This document shows positions 1 through 12,175 of a DNA stretch of 64,000 nucleotides, piece after piece. A program made the translations under genes and the position numbers. The stretch's first letter is position 1; every line of letters starts with the position of its first letter. Below the pieces are notes generated by a model. It saw only the letters and a list, made by a program, of their open reading frames with translations. It made no database searches and had not been told where the DNA came from. Source of the DNA: Elysia crispata (taxonomy: Eukaryota; Mollusca; Gastropoda; Plakobranchidae); the NCBI GenBank assembly GCA_033675545.1, contig JAWDGP010006253.1:62001-126000 (forward strand). Reading direction: 5' to 3'.

Positions 1-600
1 GTGTGAATGGAATCGTCTTGACAATGTTGTTATTGCCATTGATGTGAAAATTCCACAAAATGCTCTCAAATCTTTTCAAACTCATATTTTTTAAGAAATA
101 AGGAGTTGAGACCTCGCATTCGGTTGACCAATATTTCCTAAGATCATCTTTCTTTACAACTACCATTTTTATTATAAGTGCAAGAAAAATGTTTATTTCA
201 TCCAAAGTTACATCTTTCCGTTCTTTTATTCTGGAATTCTTATACATAACTCTGAGTTTTGTGTGATGTATAAATAATATCATCAGAAATGAAAAACTAA
301 AAAAATTCTGATGGTTTTGGATCATTTGCAAGATAAAACTTTAACTCAGCATTCCCTGCAAAAGGCTCAAGCAGTGGTGCTGTTGCGTCACATAACCAGC
401 CTTCCCCCTCATCTTCTTTCATATGGTAGATACTTGAAAAATTTCTTCAGTCCTTAATATTTGAGCATTATTACCTTCAAGAACATCTTCTAGATTTAGT
501 AAAACTTCTTCCTCATCGCCACTCATATTGTCACAAAAATCATCTAACATTTCACGAGCTTGCCTAGCTGTAAATTAGCCATCTTTGTTCACAATTTCCT
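1..600 (-). pseudogene. piggyBac transposase, broken N-terminal fragment
   Basis: Reading the minus strand from about 590 down to 1 in shifting frames gives an acidic N-terminal stretch with TARQAREMLDDF and NMSGDEEEV. A short segment with EPFAGNAELKF follows, then a longer block with DVTLDEINIFLAL, KYWSTE and TPYFLKNMSLKRFESIL. The last block is the usual start of the piggyBac (DDE_Tnp_1_7) domain, in which 'YWST', 'TP-F' and 'F--IL---H' follow in this order. At least two frame changes and in-frame stops break the reading, and the catalytic aspartates would lie beyond the window's left edge. Family assignment rests on motif order. It is not the same copy as the piggyBac near 36-38 kb, since the sequences differ. 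Confidence 0.6.
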
Positions 601-829
601 GTCTGCTGAGAGAGAATCTAGACTGCAGACAAGATTGTAAAAACGTGATAAAATCAACCCAGCAGGCGCAATGAACCACCAAACTAAGCCTCAGCCTCTC
701 CACTGTTCAGTTCTTAGCAGTAAGTTTAGGTTCAAATGTTAAAAAAGAGTTGGGTATGCCTGTTGATATCTATAGTCGCAACTCGCAGGCACCGCTGGCT
801 GAGTCCACTTTGCCACAACTATAGTCGCT

Positions 830-1130
830 AAAACCCTTTATGAGTGAAATAAAAGTCATCCACATATGCTGCCACTTGATTGTTTTCAGGTATTGTACTA
901 CAGTCCTGATTACTTCACAGAATACGTAAGGGTTAAAATTTGCCCCAAATGGTAGAGTGTTCTATTTGTAATAAGTATTTATATGTTGAAATCCCCCAAA
1001 TTCAGTATTTTTTTCACAGAAAAATTGAAAAAGCCGTCTTTCAGTTTCCATGTAAGTACACAATTTTTTGGTTCAATGATATTTAGCACATCATCAATGT
1101 CTTCCTTAAGAAATTTTGATGGGACGCAAC
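830..1130 (-). pseudogene. DIRS-like reverse transcriptase remnant
   Basis: Minus-strand translation gives, in order, DVLNIIEPKNCVLTWKLKDG (about 1030-1110), a TLPFGANFNPYVFCEV block (about 905-965) and AAYVDDFYFTHKGF (about 830-880). The last two lie in different frames. LPFG followed by a YVDD box is the core of a reverse transcriptase palm. The spacing and the 'LPFG--APYVF' context resemble DIRS-type elements more than Gypsy or LINE elements. No intact frame remains and no tyrosine recombinase was recognised nearby. The subtype call is tentative; the reverse transcriptase call is firmer. Confidence 0.5.
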
Positions 1131-1299
1131 ATGAGCTTTAAAGTATAAGATCTGCAACCAGATGAAAAGAGTCCTTGAACCTGCATTTGAGTTTCACGAT
1201 ACACTCTGCTTTCAAAAGTATTTAGTTCAGTATCTAAAAGGCAAGACTCTGTTTTATTACTACAGTAAGAAGGACTTAGTAAGTTTTTAAAAGGAATCT

Positions 1300-2855
1300 A
1301 TACACCTCTATCCATTTCAAAACCTGATCAATTATCACATCAGTGATTTGTTTTCGATGTTCTTCCTAAGATTTGCTACTAGAAACATAAGCCAACACTA
1401 AAGTTCACGCAATAACCCACTAACACTGAAATCTAGGTTGTTGACTCAGCTACTGCTGCTCTCCATCATCTTGTCTGAACCGTCTGTTGATTTGGGACTG
1501 TGCATTCTAATTGAATGTGTTGCTAAGCACGTCCCGGAAACGACTTCTAAGTCTGAAGGTTGTCCCTGGTTGTACACACCATGTTGTTGTAACCTGGGCC
1601 ATGAGAAATGCTGTGACTCTGACGCTGAGGTCTGAAGTGAAGATAATGAAAATGAACTGCCATTGTTTTCAAACTGTTAAAAGATTCTAAAGGTGTTGTC
1701 TTTAAGTGTGTTCTTCCCCACCACTTCAATTGTGCTGCTAAGATTGTGAATAGTCCCAGTGATATTCAAATGTTCCCATCACCCTGCACCATTATCAAAG
1801 ACAGAGTTTTGATTCATGAACAATTACTAATAAATTTTTGTGTTTGTGTTCCTGATTTACTCCTGTGATTGATTCATTTACATTTAATGCATTAAGAGCA
1901 TATTAAGGAATGAACAAATGTGGTAACTGTTCAAACTGCCTCTCTTGCTGCACTGTCCATAAATGGCTATATTTCCATTTTCTTCACAATTAACATTGGT
2001 CCTAGCTCACGGTCAGGTCTAGAGTTAGGTTCTGATCCAGGGGTCTTGTTCGCAAAGTTGCGCTTATTTTCAATTGTTCTGTTTCATTGTCAACTAAGTG
2101 TGTTTCCAAACCTTGCACAACTTGCTAACACATCAATTTTGCTTGACAAGTTTTCCAGTTTTGACACATTTCGTGAGTTTTGTAGATCTGTAGCACTTTC
2201 TTTATAGTTTACAGAAAGTCTGCTAAGAGTTTTCTTGTTAATATAGTGAACATCATGTTCTAAATGGTGTGAAAATAAGTAGTAATTAATGCACTAATGC
2301 ATGGATCGCAGGAGCGATGGATTGATAAAACAAGTATATAACAAAATATGTAGGATAAAAATACAAAAATATCGCAGTCATTTGTGTGGGGGATTGAAAA
2401 GCAGGAGAAATTGTTAATGAATGGCCAGACAAAATATGTTTCAGTTTTATTTGGAATTCCAAATTCTGAACATTCTTTCATTGCTTCTCTTGATATCGAT
2501 CTCATTGATATTAAAGTGGAGCTGCATAGAGACAGAATTAATTAATATTGCAGTGGCCACATCAATATAAACACAATTGGATGATTGTATGAATTACTTT
2601 TTGAAATTTCATCCACTATATAGTAAATGATATTTACATAAATGAGATATATATTGTAGTATTTAAAAAATAGAGGAGATGAATACTGTGAGTTAGGTGA
2701 TCATTTGGAAAAAAAAAAGTGGGACTTAAATGTTTGAGGGGCATCTTCTCTGCAGCTTTCAACAACCAAACGGGCCTGGAAACACAAAAAAATTGAACAT
2801 ATTGGAATTTCATCTACAGCATGAATGCAACTAATATATAGTCCAAATGTGCATT
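1300..2855. other. No recognised gene
   Basis: Short open frames occur here (for example 95 codons on the plus strand at 1920-2207) but none shows a family motif or splice structure. The minus strand around 1915-2200 might be decayed gag-like sequence of the neighbouring DIRS-like remnant, but I cannot support this. A divergent piece of the 73-bp repeat unit (ttctgaacattctttcattg) lies near 2464, about 400 bp outside the main array. Confidence 0.4.
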
Positions 2856-2859
2856 GATC

Positions 2860-5626
2860 ATAAATTTCTAACTTTGTAAGGTCTGGAAAAGCCAGAGTCA
2901 AGAAGATCAAGGCTAATTCAGAACACTCTTTTATAAAATTCTCACTTTGCAAGGTCTGGGAAAGCCTGAGTCGAGAAGATAAGGCCAATTCAGAACATTC
3001 TTTTGTAAAATTCTCACTTTGCAAGGTCTGGGAAAGCCTGAGTCAAGAAGATAAGGCCAATTCAGATCATTCTTTTGTAAAATTCTGACTTTGCAAGGTC
3101 TGGGAAAGCCTGAGTCAAGAAGATCAGGGCCTATTCAGAACATTCTTTTGTGAAATTCTGACTTTGCAAGGTCTGGGAAAGCCTGAGTCAAGAAGATCAG
3201 GGCCTATTCAGAACATTCTTTTGTGAAATTCTGACTTTGCAAGGTCTGGGAAAGCCTGAGTCAAGAAGATGAGGGCCTATTCAGAACATTCTTTTGTGAA
3301 ATTCTGACTTTGCAAGGTCTGGGAAAGCCTGAGTCAAGAAGATGAGGGCCTATTCAGAACATTCTTTTGTGAAATTCTGACTTTGCAAGGTCTGGGAAAG
3401 CCTGAGTCAAGAAGATCAGGGCCTATTCAAAACATTCTTTTGTGAAATTCTGACTTTGCAAGGTCTGGTAAAGCCTGAGTCAAGAAGATAAGGGCCTGTT
3501 CAGAACATTCTTTGTGAAATTCTGACTTTGCAAGGTCTGGTAAAGCCTTAATCAAGAAGATAAGACCAATTCAGAACATTCTTTTGTAAAATTCTGACTT
3601 ACTAAGGTCTGGTAAAGCCTGAGTCAAGAAGATAAGGGCCTGTTCAGAACATTCTTTTGTGAAATTCTGACTTTGTAAGGTCTGGAAAAGCCTGAGTCAA
3701 GAAGATCAAGGCTAATTCAGAACACTCTTTTATAAAATTTTCACTTTGCAAGGTCTGGTAAAGCCTGTGTCAAGAAGATAAGTGCCTGTACAGAACATTT
3801 TTTTTTGTAAAATTCTGACTTTCTACGGTCTGCTAAATCCTGAGTGAAGAAGATCAGGGCCTATTCAGAACACTCTTTATAAAATTCTCACTTTGCAAGG
3901 TCTGGGAAAGCCTGACTCAAGATCAGGGTATATTCAGAACATTCTTTTGTGAAATTCAGACTTTGTAAGGTCTGGTAAAGCCTAGTTCAAGGAGATAAGA
4001 GCCTATTCAGAACATTCTTTTGTGAAATTCTGATTTTGTAAGGTCTGATAAAGTCTGAGTCAAGAAGATAAGGGCCTGTTCAGAACATTCTTTTGTGAAA
4101 TTCTGACTTACTAAGGTCTGGTAAAGCCTGAGTCAAGAAGATAAGGGCCTGTTCAGCACATTCTTTTGTGAAATTCTGACTTTGTAAGGTCTGAAAAAGC
4201 CTGAATCAAGAAGATCAAGGCTAATTCAGAACACTCTTTTATAAAATTTTCACTTTTACAGGTCTGGGAAAGCCTGTGTCGAGAAGATCAGGGCCTTTTC
4301 AGAACATTTTGTTTTGTAAAATTCTGACTTTCTATGGTCTGGTAAAGCCTAAGTCAAGAAGATCAACGCTAATTCAGAACACTCTTTTATAAAATTTTCA
4401 CCTTGCAAGGTCTGGTAAAGCCTGAGTCAAGAAGATCAGGGCCTTTTCAGAACTTTTTTTTTGTAAAATTCTGACTTTCTATGGTCTGGTAAAGCCTGTA
4501 TCAAGAAGATAAGGCCAATTCAGAACATTCTTTTGTACAATTCTCACTGTGCAAGGTCTGGGAAAACCTGAGTCAAGAAGATAATGGCCTATTCAGAACA
4601 TTCTTTTGTGAAATCCTGACTTTGTAAGGTCTGATAAAGCCTGAGTCAAGAAGAAACGGCCAATTCAGAACATTCTTTTGTAAAATTCTGACTTTCTAAG
4701 GTCTGGTAAAGCCTGAGTCAAAAAGATAAGGGCCTATTCAGAACATTCTTTTGTAAAAATCTGACTTTCTAAGGTCTGGGAAAACCTGAGTCAAGAAGAT
4801 AAGGGCCTATTCAGAACATTCTTTTTTTAAATTCTGGTTTTGTAAGGTCTGATACAGCCCGAGTCAAGAAGATAAGGCCAATTCAGAACATTCTTTTGTA
4901 AAATTCTCACTGTGCAAGGTCTGGGGAAAACCTTAGTCAAGAAGATAAGGGCCTATTCAGAACATTCTTTTGTAAAATTCTGATTTTCTAAGGTCTGGTA
5001 AAGCCTGAATCAAGAAGATAAGGCCAATTCAGAACATTCTTTTGTAAAATTCTCACTGTGCAAGGTCTGGGAAAACCTGAGTCAAGAAGATAAGGGCCTA
5101 TTCAGAACATTCTTTTTTTAAATTCTGACTTTCTAAGGTCTGATACAGCCTGAGTCAAGAAGATAAGGCCAATTCAGAACATTCTTTTGTAAAATTCTGA
5201 CTTTGTAAGGTCTGGTAAAGCCTAGTTCAAGAAGATAAGGCCAATTCAGAACATTCTTTTGTAAAATTCTGACTTTCTAAGGTCTGGGAAAGCCTGAGTC
5301 AAGAAGATCAGGGCCTATTCAGAACATTCTTTTGAAAAATTCTGACTTTCTAAGGCCTGGTAAAGCCTTAATCAAGAAGATAAGACCAATTCAGAACATT
5401 CTTTTGTAAAATTCTGAGTTTCTAAGGTCTGGTAAAGCCTGAGTCAAGAAGATAAGGCCAATTCAGAACATTCTTTTGTAAAATTCTGACGTTCTAAGTT
5501 CTGGTAAAGCCTTAGTCAAGAAGACCAAGGCTAATTCAGAACATTCTTTTATAAAATTCCCACTTAGCAAGGTCTGGGAAAGCCTGAGTTAACAAGATCA
5601 AGGCCATTTCAGAACATTCTTTGAAA
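2860..5626. repeat. Minisatellite array, about 37 copies of a 73-bp unit
   Basis: The unit runs 'aaggtctgggaaagcctgag', then 'tcaagaagataagggcctat', then 'tcagaacattcttttgtgaa', then 'attctgactttgc'. Successive copies in the centre start at 3241, 3314 and 3387, an exact 73-bp period. Copies near 3100-3440 are almost identical, whereas those at both edges carry substitutions and small indels, the usual picture for unequal exchange. Because 73 is not a multiple of three, no long reading frame crosses the array. The array ends abruptly near 5626 in unrelated AT-rich DNA. Confidence 0.95.
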
Positions 5627-5911
5627 AATAACATCAAGTAAGTTCAAATTTGTGAAGTGAACATAAAAAAAATGGCACCCAGAGGATTCTGAGGGGGAAA
5701 ATTTTAATGAAGAAAATAGTAGCAAATAAAATTATGTTTTATTGATTGGAAGGCATTAACTTAAAATGGCTGGTAGTGGTACAAACTTAGACGAAAAAAA
5801 CAACAAACATATTTGCAATGTACCAGGTAATGAAGTTCATATTGGGTAATGCAACATTAGAATGACACATGCAAGATTGCGAATGCGACATTAGAATGTC
5901 ACATGTAAGAT

Positions 5912-6011
<100 letters not shown>

Positions 6012-6309
6012 ATTATTGTTATGAATTAATGAATTAAAAGATGCATATAAAGCAACTCAGACTCAGAGCACAGAAATACCTTATGAGTACTTTGAGGGAA
6101 CAGACAGACATTTTCAAGAAAGAAAATGAATCAAGCGCATATGAAAAAGAATTTGTTTTCAGATTCGAGATACCTCTTTATGATAAGTGAATTTTTACAA
6201 GTCATTACACATGAATGTTAATTTAAACTTTATTTCAAAACTGGTTGGCACTGGTAAAATTTATTTCGAGCAGGGAGAATCAAGTTTGAAGAACAAAATG
6301 AAATGAGAT

Positions 6310-7690
6310 CCTTTTTTTTCGTCCTCCGAGACGCCGACCGGGTTACTTAAAACCACCAAATCTTGGCGCAAAGGATTTCCTCTTCCGTCTCATCAGGTCG
6401 ACTCTGCTGATCTTATCGAATGACCATGACATCACTTTAAGACTGGTTGAAAGTTATGGCTCTGATTTTTGACCATTTATCTTTTTTCGCCAGCCTTCTC
6501 ATAGTCAAGATTTTTTACTTTGTTTGAAAGTCAAAGAAATCCTCTTCGGTCATCTCCTTGACTGAATAAGGGCGCTTGTTTTTTTTTCACGCTTCTTGTG
6601 CAATAGTGGCCCACTGACTTCTTGTGTAAACTGGAATTCTTTTCATTTTATGTTTGGCTGATTTTGAGAAATCCACGCTCGATTTTATCCACAGTTTGCG
6701 TTGTTTTCATACAATACAAAAACATTGCGGCCACAAATCTGTTGTGGTTTTGACCAGCACAGTTGTCTGAAATGAATCAAAACGCAGCCTTGCCTTGATT
6801 AGCATGCACTTGGATATAATGCTGCAAGTAAGGAGCAATTCGGTTTGATCCACGTGCAGAAACGTATTCTGGCCACGTGAAACATGGCATTTCCTGGGAC
6901 GACATGTTGTAAAATGTTAAGTTGTACACTGACAACTTTATATTAAAAAAACTAAAAGTTTCACCACGTGGACAAGGTAAAGCCTTCTGTAGGTCAAAAC
7001 AGAAAGCTACAACTGACGTCGCTTGTTGCTTAATTGAAGCTTTATAATCACGCGCTGTCTCCTTTCTCTTTAGATGATCTTCATGCTCCTGTACCTGCTC
7101 TTCTAATTGAGTAGGTGTGGCGCTGAAAGGTGGACACAAATCACATTGGTCTTTCTTCGAGAAAAGAAGCCAAGGTTGAACTCTTTCAGGAAGACGTCAT
7201 GAAATTTATGGATTTTAGCACATGATTTGCCTTTACTTCCCTGTAACTCCACGTAAAGACGATACATGATGCTGATGTTTAAAAATGTCTCGAGGTAGAT
7301 TTTGTCACTTGACTGCCGACAGTAATGCGGGGGTACTATCGGAAAGCTTCTGGTGTGTTCTTCAATCTCCTTTACAGCTTCGTCGCTAAGTGTAACGTGA
7401 TTTTTGGGTAAGCTCTTTCCATCAACAGAAAAGATGCCTCCACTGGTCATTTTACCCAGTGCCATGTAAACATCTTGCTTGATTCTAATCTGTAAAGAAA
7501 AAAAAATTGCGACAAACACTTTTGTTTTCTCCAGATTTAAGAAAGCTGGAATTAAGTGTGGATTTTTCCTCTTGATGTGGCTTTTAGTATGGCGGCCATT
7601 CCTATTGGTTTTCAAAACATAAGAGGCAATGAATGAGCGTTTAAAGTTTTGAACATATTTTTTAAACAGTTTTTCTTTCAATGTTGACAA
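6310..7690 (-). pseudogene. Transposase-like multi-copy family X, copy A (broken)
   Basis: The minus strand encodes about 190 codons (7690 to about 7165) with NGRHTKSHIKRKNPHLIPAF, SFPIVPPHYCR, YLETFLNISIMYRLY and EFNLGFFS. A one-base slip follows, after which the frame reads KDQCDLCPPF and ETARDYKASIKQQA (7139-6780), one in-frame TGA, and then SDNCAGQNHNRF. The ordered motifs 'SFP--HYC', 'FNL-FF--KKDQC-LC' and 'D-CAGQN-NRF' mark a family repeated in many invertebrate genomes, usually left as uncharacterised. The D in DNCAGQN could be a catalytic aspartate of a DDE-type fold; this is inference. Beyond 6660 the frame decays further. Positions 7490-7519 form a 30-nt intron-like insert that interrupts the family pattern. 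Confidence 0.6.
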
Positions 7691-7699
7691 ATGAGTTTA

Positions 7700-8235
7700 T
7701 GAAATGCGTTCAACTGGGGATCAATTTTCCAGTGGGCATTGCTCGCAGCATCTTAAACTTAACATTATAGACCAATATTTGAGGAGGCCATTTTCAAAAC
7801 CTGCTAAGTCATCTATGGTTCATTTAGAGAAAAAAGCACATTTCTATTCTGGATTATTTGGCTTCACCTACAAATAATTTCTTTGTATATTCTTAAAGTC
7901 TGTTTATATGGAACAGAGAAAACAAGAAAATAGTTTTGATTTTTGGAATATTTACTTTTGTACATGAATATAAAATTATGACTTAGCAGGTTCTGAAAGT
8001 GAACAAAGGACTTAGCAGATTTTGAAAGTGTAAGCTCAAGGCTTGTTGAGATGCAATGCCTTTCTTTGCTTTTTAAACAACTGTGGCTGATTTTTCAACT
8101 CCCAAACTTAAATCAACTCATTCCAGCTATGAAAACCAATGATATTTTCAAAACCATAACTTTATTGGGGCAAAGATGGGGACATGGCCTCAGAGGTAGG
8201 ATCGCCTCTTAGCAAAATAAAAAGAAAGAAAAAAT
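7700..8235. other. No gene; dispersed 'gacttagcagg' motifs
   Basis: Noncoding and AT-rich. It holds one inverted copy ('caaaacctgctaagtc', near 7797) and two direct copies ('gacttagcagg', 7980 and 8010) of a short motif that recurs at 11940-12440. It ends in a poly(A) run at 8240-8254. Confidence 0.5.
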
Positions 8236-9933
8236 TTAAAAAAAAAAAAAAAAAGCATTAAAGTCTATCAGCAGGTTGGTCCTCTCCCAGGCAGCTGCAG
8301 GATTCCTCTTCTTCTGGGCAAGATTGACTCTCCCTGACACCACCGAGGCCACAAATTCAAACCGCTGATCTGTCTCCCATCCCTCACCAGCATGCTCTTG
8401 CATTAGCTTCTTCATGTCTGCCCTCTTTGCCTCACTGATTCCAACTTTTTGTTCAACATAAACTGGGTTTTTTGAGAATGACATGCCTTTCTTAGTAATG
8501 ATGTGAGGTTCATTGATCATGTTGCAGTAATTTGGCTCTGCTTGCACAGTCACTGCTAAGGTCCGAAGAGAGACAGTTTTGCCTGCAGGTTCAGCATCCA
8601 TTGAGGCTTTGTATTGGGCGTAGACAGTGGCTTTGTTCATGTCAGTCGGCAGAAGCTGGACATCAGACTTCCCAGTGTTTTGGGGTTCTGCCAGGCAGTT
8701 GAATTGCATGAAGGGTTGCAAAATTCAGGATGAAATCGACAACTGCTTTCGTGTCCTTATACTCCAGGGCATTCTTGGGGAGCTTCTTGGTATTGCCATG
8801 CACTCGGGGCTCCACACCATTTTCCTTATAATGCTTGATCATGTCTGTGATCATGTCGTCGCCTACACAGTGCAGATAACGGAAAAACTTCCGACAGACA
8901 TTGATGCTCCGGTGCTGATAATCTGTCCTGGAAGCCTGGCGAATAATTTGTTGACTTTTTTTTGTACTTTCGCGTCTGGCTTTCCATGTGAATGCCGACC
9001 TCAATTTTAGCCAGCAAAGCAATATCACGTTGCTCTGTGGTCAGTGCCAAATACTGAAGTCGACACTGTTCAATGTCCTCAGGGGAAAATTTCAGGTGAC
9101 AAGGATTGTCAGTGCAGATACAGAAAGATGCTGGAGGAGGATCAGGTTTAGTTGTGGCAGTTTTAGTTGGTTTGTTTGGACGTTGAAGTGGGGGGACGAT
9201 TGCCTCGGCGAGGTCAGTTGTTACAGGCTCATTAACAACAGTGTTTGAGTTCTGCTCGTCGGTGTCCAAAGAAGGCACCTTTCCATCACAGTTGTCCAGG
9301 TCTGAAACGACAAAATTAAGCGATCGTTTAACAGTTTACATCAAGTTTCATAGTCTAAGATACGGTTTTCTGAACATGAGAGCCTTAATTCTAAATCTAG
9401 ATCTAATTCATTTTACCAATCAACAATTAAACAATGACACAAGTCAACAGACTAGAATAACATCAGTGTATCAGTCGCTCGTAGCACAACAACTGACTGT
9501 CTCGACCTAGATCTAGTTGTAGTAGTAGTGTAAGCCTTTGCGGCCCTAATAAGGTAGATTTAGACGTAGATGTTGTAACTGACTAGTTATTTAATTAATA
9601 TTAGGCATATCAAGATTCAGCTCTAGATCTTGGGTTAATCTAAAGAATAAGGAAACAATATAGATCTAGATCTAAATCTAGATCTAGACCTGTGTTTACA
9701 TCGAGGGAGATGCAGATTTGGAAGGGAAAAAGAAGAAGGCAGTGAGGCTTAAAAACTGTTCAATGAACAAAAAATATCTCACCTTCGTCACTTTCATCAG
9801 CATCACTGAATTCATCAACATCAAGATCATTTCTTGGTCCAAAATATCCATTTACAATTTCAAAGAAAGCATCAGAATCCGCTGCGTTTAGATTCAACAA
9901 TCGAGCAACATCAGCATCACTTCGGCTCGCCAT
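8236..9933 (-). pseudogene. Transposase-like family Y, copy 1, two exons, frameshifted
   Basis: Exon 1 (9933-9783) starts MASRSDADVARLLNL in a good context and ends at a GTGAG donor after 50 codons plus one base. Exon 2 begins at 9301 after TTTCAG and restores the phase (the split codon gives D, then LDNCDGK). It contains a cysteine-containing segment (CICTDNPCHLKFSPEDIE), then VCRKFFRYLHCVGDD, ENGVEPRVHGNTKKLPKNAL and HAIQLPGRTPK, and continues to 8236. Two single-base slips interrupt exon 2: one in an A8 run near 8955 and one near 8690 beside a C4/A4 run. The N-terminus strongly resembles that of the copy at 58.4 kb (ITRLLNLNSTDSEAN). The function is probably transposase or an accessory protein, but I do not recognise a named superfamily. 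The slips may be assembly errors. Confidence 0.5.
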
Positions 9934-9934
9934 C

Positions 9935-10517
9935 TTGGCTTCTTGTGGAACCGAAAACGAAATTCCCGCACGCTAGAAATGTCCAATATTAAAACTTTTT
10001 TTTGCAAAGTCTAAAGCATAACTACTAATTTTTATGTTTAAAAATAAATATTCTTTACGATAAATAAACAAAGTGTTGCTTTTTATGTCAATTTAGGCCG
10101 AAAAAAGGGGCTAAAAGTTGACTTTTTTCGGTCAGCGGTCTGACACAGGTCAAGTGTACAAACAGGTTGCGCACTCCTTTCGCAAGAAATGTATTTATGC
10201 GCAGTATCGTTCACGATTATCCAGAAAGAAAGACCTTTCCTCTGATACATTACATGATACCATAGCGATTACAACGCAAGTGTCGGAATGCGATTGATTT
10301 TTGACCATCATCAGGAGAAAATGCACAGTCCGTTGTGCTCGGAGTTCGATCTCGGCACGCAAAACTGAGTCGAAGTGAGCTCCGATTTAATTAAAATTAA
10401 AATACTTTAATCCCGAGTTCATCAATGAAGCTTAGTGGAAACGAAAGAGAAATGAATGATGAATACAAATCAGATAAAATCTCAAATTCGATACCAAAGT
10501 TTTTTTTTAATGTTATT
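9935..10517. other. No recognised gene
   Basis: I see no coding or repeat signal beyond ordinary AT-rich sequence. It separates the 5' end of the family Y copy (start at 9933) from the 3' end of the next minus-strand gene. Dense TCTAGA/AGATCT words lie just inside the neighbouring intron, at about 9490-9690. Confidence 0.4.
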
Positions 10518-12175
10518 TCACTTCAAACCGCTGTAGCGCATAAATGAGCCGTGCGACTTGTCCCGGGTTTTCCCAGTCGCCCACACATTTGCTCTTGTCT
10601 TGTGGATTCGCAGCTCAGTCATGAGAGACTGTTTCTTCAGTGGATCGCTTTCAGCTTTGATTTGGTTTCTCACTCTTTCACGTAGAAAACAGGCATCCGT
10701 TTCAGGGCTTCCAAACCCTATGCGGAATTTGTGTTTGAAAACTCGCCGAAAAAATTCATATTGGACTGGCTGAGATGCAGACTGAGAGAGCATGTTCCAC
10801 AGTTGCCTCACTGATGTGATTGATGGTGGAAGATAAAGGTTTGTGGTTTTGTTCCTGCCATAATGGCTTTCTCTTCCCTTTAGGTGTTGTAGAAAGTCTG
10901 AAACAGCCTTCCTTTTGCCACCATACTTGGCTCCCTTCCGATCACCGCCTCTAGTTTCAGCTCGCAGGATACCAGTGGTCATGAAATTCTTGGCAATGCC
11001 TTCAACCCTACACCTTCCTACAGACAAGGCTTTCAAGAAAAAGTCCTTGCAGACTCGAGCGAACGGATCTGCTTGGGTTCTCATGAAGAAGGAGGTTTCA
11101 CAGCAGTTGCGCTGTCTGCGAGCTTGAGCCCCATTATTTGGTCTATGACGAACCATTTTTTTCTGTTTTACTTTAATGAATTTAGCAATCCAGTTGTCTT
11201 GATCAATTTTTGCAGGGTGACTATAAAAACTGGCATTAAACCGTTCAAGATCCCTCATTGGTATAGTACTGCACTGGAAAGGCGAGTTACGAGGGTGATG
11301 GCATTGGGCACGGACACATGGCTTCTGAGAGTGTCTGAAAAGCAAAAATAGATGCAAAAAAGGATTACAAAAACGTAAACTGCCCAGTATCATTTTAATT
11401 GTTGAAAAAAACATATCATAGGCAAGGCAGGTTTGTTAGGTGGTACTCAAAAGCATCTATGTGAATTTCAGATGCTGGCACAGTCCAATGCATCACCAGC
11501 CCTTGCCACTATTGTTAAAGCAAAGTACCGTAGAACTGGCAGAAAAACATTGAACTGTAGATTTCAGGGCAAATTAGTTCAGCACTGGGCCACCAATGAC
11601 CTGTGCTTCAATATCTTGCTTTAAATTATACTAAAGTAAAATGCATTCATGTTCAATTAGTTGATCGCTCTAGATCTAGAGAATCTAGATCTTGACATCT
11701 AGGTGATCTAGATCTATAGGCATAGTATAACGAAACAACAGTTTACACTGCCCTCAAATCTAGATCTAGAACTATAGAGCTCTTTAGATCTAGATCTAGA
11801 TCTATTCCAAAACTAATGCAGTCCTTAATGTAGATTTAGATCTAATCCACAGCTAATTTAGTTCTAATGTAGATCTAAAATGATTAGTAAAGACATTTTT
11901 ATTGCTCTAAAGTTAAAACTCTCGAGCTAAGTACACAATGACTTAGCAGGTTTTGAATGTGATTGTTCTGAATCGACAAAGCTAGCAGTGGTCTTCAAGG
12001 GCTTATCTGTGCTTTTTTTCTTTAAATATCAATCAAGAATACTGTCATAATAAATTTAGAATAGTGATACTAACCTTTGAATTTGGTTTTGTTTTCTTTT
12101 GGAACCTCTGCAAGAAGGTTTGTTGGCATTTTCTCCTATCTCAGTGTAGCTTGAGTCTGCTTCGTCAGCCATCAT
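10518..12175 (-). CDS. Transposase-like family, intact two-exon frame, 305 aa
   Basis: Exon 1 (12175-12075) encodes MMADEADSSYTEIGENANKP and 13 further residues, ending at a GTTAGT donor. Exon 2 (11334-10518) follows a TTTTCAG acceptor, and the split codon is in phase. The protein has a cysteine/histidine cluster (CVRAQCHHP), SFYSHPAKIDQDNW, KRKAVSDFLQHL, RESHYGRNKTTNLYLPPSI, then YEFFRRVFKHKFRIGFGSPE. The order of motifs matches the N-terminal half of family X (HY-R, YLPP, YRK-F---F-IGF). It then stops after MRYSGLK, lacking the Cys-rich and 'CAGQN' half. It is either a truncated, still-open copy or a gene whose last exons I cannot place. The two exons have no stop or slip, unlike the neighbouring copies. 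Function unknown; DNA binding by the N-terminus is plausible only. Confidence 0.6.
11640..11900. repeat. AGATCT/TCTAGA word cluster
   Basis: Alternating overlapping palindromes (agatctagatct and close variants) lie in the intron of the two-exon gene above. The same words recur at 9490-9690, 39120-39175, 43000-43840, 44540-44630 and 48060-48245. They do not form a regular tandem array. Confidence 0.7.

Noticed and set aside
1438..1635. Small cysteine-rich open frame (65 codons) that could be read as a secreted peptide
   Set aside because: It lacks a signal peptide with a cleavage site, regular cysteine spacing or exon structure, and a chance frame of this length is expected.
2701..3024. 107-codon minus-strand frame with repeated KECSELAL text
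   Set aside because: It comes from the edge of the 73-bp minisatellite, whose period is not a multiple of three; it is not a gene.
2860..5626. CRISPR-like array
   Set aside because: Whole units repeat without unique spacers and the genome is eukaryotic; it is a minisatellite.
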